Assembly: GCA_021464525.1 (NCBI GenBank) | Contig: JADRCO010000199.1 | Location: forward strand, 1-43,954 | From: Rhizophagus sp. LPA8_4_AMF | Lineage: Eukaryota > Glomeromycota > Glomeromycetes > Glomerales > Glomeraceae | Direction: 5' to 3' | DNA length: 43,954 bases | In this document: in pieces, positions 43,056 to 43,954 of the stretch | Layout: each line of letters begins with the position of its first letter | Position numbering within the stretch: position 1 is the stretch's first letter | The notes under the pieces: model-generated | What the model saw: the letters and a program-made list of their open reading frames with translations, nothing else | Told to the model about the DNA's origin: nothing | Database searches by the model: none | Made by a program: the position numbers and the translations under genes

Positions 43056-43954
43056 TCACATTGTTGGCCATCCCCCTAAATCAAATGTCTGCTCAATCTT
43101 TCTTGCAACATGTATCGGTACGCCATGCGTTATCCATAATTTACGAATTTCGTCATATCGTTTTTGATTAAGGAATTGCGGTCTTCCTCTCCTAAATAAA
43201 TAAAAAAATAAGTTTAGTAAATGAAATTCAATAATATTTAAAGTCAATAAGCTAAACTAGAAAGATAATATTACTTTAATCCAAGATCCGTTTCTCCATG
43301 TGTATCAAGGTACGGTGCATTCATAAAACAACCGTTATCAACATGAAGTAAAAGTATTACACATTTCTTTACTAATAAGTAAATTCCTATATCTCCACCG
43401 CAACTATGAAATAAAATGAAAGAAATGATTAAACTTAAATGAAATATGAAGCGGAAGACATCAAATAATTAAAATTGGTTACCTTTTTGTATGAAGATTA
43501 CATTCACCTCGGTCATTATCACCACGATCATTTTCTGAACAGCAGTAGCTTTGGCTACATACGAATGTACCACACAATAGACATAAAGCTGGATCATGTG
43601 GCACTGTTTTACATTTTTTGCAAACTTTCTTCAGGCTTTCTTCAAATAAAGAATCTAATCTCTTCGGTAAACCTACAAGTTCAAATATAGCTGGATGATT
43701 GACTTTAACATCAATTTTTTGATATAACTGATGATGTTCTTGTGGCGCTTGTGAGTTACCCGAAGCTACTCCACTTGATACAAGAAGACCGTGAATCATA
43801 CTTATATCATGTGGTGTTCCTGATGGTGTTATTGGAGATGGTGGCACTTGTCGGAGTGTATACAAATGATTACACCATCCCGAAATAACCGACAACATAG
43901 TTATATCGTTTGCCGATGTGGTAGGTATTGAACAAATATGTTCTACTGAAGGAA
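43056..43954 (-). CDS. UBR1: UBR1-type N-recognin E3 ubiquitin ligase, C-terminal part
   Basis: Three exons are visible (43483 to beyond 43954, 43275-43403, 43056-43191); the start lies outside the window. About 246 residues are present. They include ELVGLPKRLDSLFEESL, a cysteine cluster CKKCKTVPHDPALCLLCG, and FVCSQSYCC..GECNLH running into SCGGDIGIYLLVKKC. Then come APYLDTHGETD and RGRPQFLNQKRYDEI near the end, finishing DLGGWPTM. This is the C-terminal autoinhibitory/UBLC zinc region of UBR1/UBR2 and yeast Ubr1, which ubiquitinates proteins bearing destabilising N-terminal residues. The UBR box and RING would be upstream and are not seen. The frame is open to the window edge with no start or acceptor I can fix. 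Confidence 0.9.

Overview
The window reads as nuclear DNA of an AT-rich, intron-dense fungus. Almost every gene is cut by short (about 50-100 bp) GT-AG introns, intergenic DNA is mostly A/T runs, and the gene set (Slt2-type MAP kinase, RhoGEF with FYVE, Dna2, KDM5, cullin-1, Med27, UBR1-like ligase) is opisthokont and fits an early-diverging fungus. The base composition, intron style, long poly-Asn/poly-Gln stretches and lack of ascomycete-specific features suggest Mucoromycota, most likely a Glomeromycotina species such as Rhizophagus. That placement is inference from style, not from a marker search. I see no rRNA, tRNA or CRISPR array and no intact mobile element.

Layout. 0.4-2.4 kb (-): a MoxR/Mg-chelatase-like AAA protein whose nucleotide-binding motifs are gone; it shares a 208-bp bidirectional promoter with a cell-wall-integrity MAP kinase (2.6-4.8 kb, +). 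5.3-9.3 kb (-): mitochondrial leucyl-tRNA synthetase, 18 exons. 9.4-11.3 kb (-): a Med27-like Mediator subunit, divergent by 157 bp from a single-exon mitochondrial membrane TPR protein (11.4-12.9 kb, +). 13.2-17.1 kb (+): a DH-PH-FYVE Rho exchange factor with a second FYVE-like finger. 18.1-18.5 kb (+): a small acidic protein. 18.5-20.2 kb: gene-free, less AT-rich DNA with palindromes and traces of decay. 20.2-23.8 kb (+): cullin-1. 24.0-24.4 kb (-): a three-exon LYR-motif protein (ETFRF1/LYRM5 type), found by joining exons too short to stand out alone. 26.0-31.9 kb (+): a 1840-residue protein I cannot assign. 32.4-36.4 kb (+): Dna2 nuclease-helicase. 36.7-40.8 kb (-): KDM5/JARID1 histone H3K4 demethylase. 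40.8-43.1 kb: gene-free DNA with hairpin-forming repeats. 43.1 kb to the edge (-): C-terminus of a UBR1-type N-recognin ligase.

I spliced the genes by hand, requiring reading frame and exon phase to agree across every junction. Two introns only work as GC-AG introns (one in the Med27-like gene, one in cullin-1). The genes are not an operon or pathway cluster. They are housekeeping and regulatory genes, several in divergent pairs with very short shared promoters. The leads most worth following are the degenerate MoxR-like protein, the unassigned 1840-residue protein, paired MluI cell-cycle boxes upstream of DNA2, the tandem FYVE arrangement, and the 18.5-20.2 kb segment.
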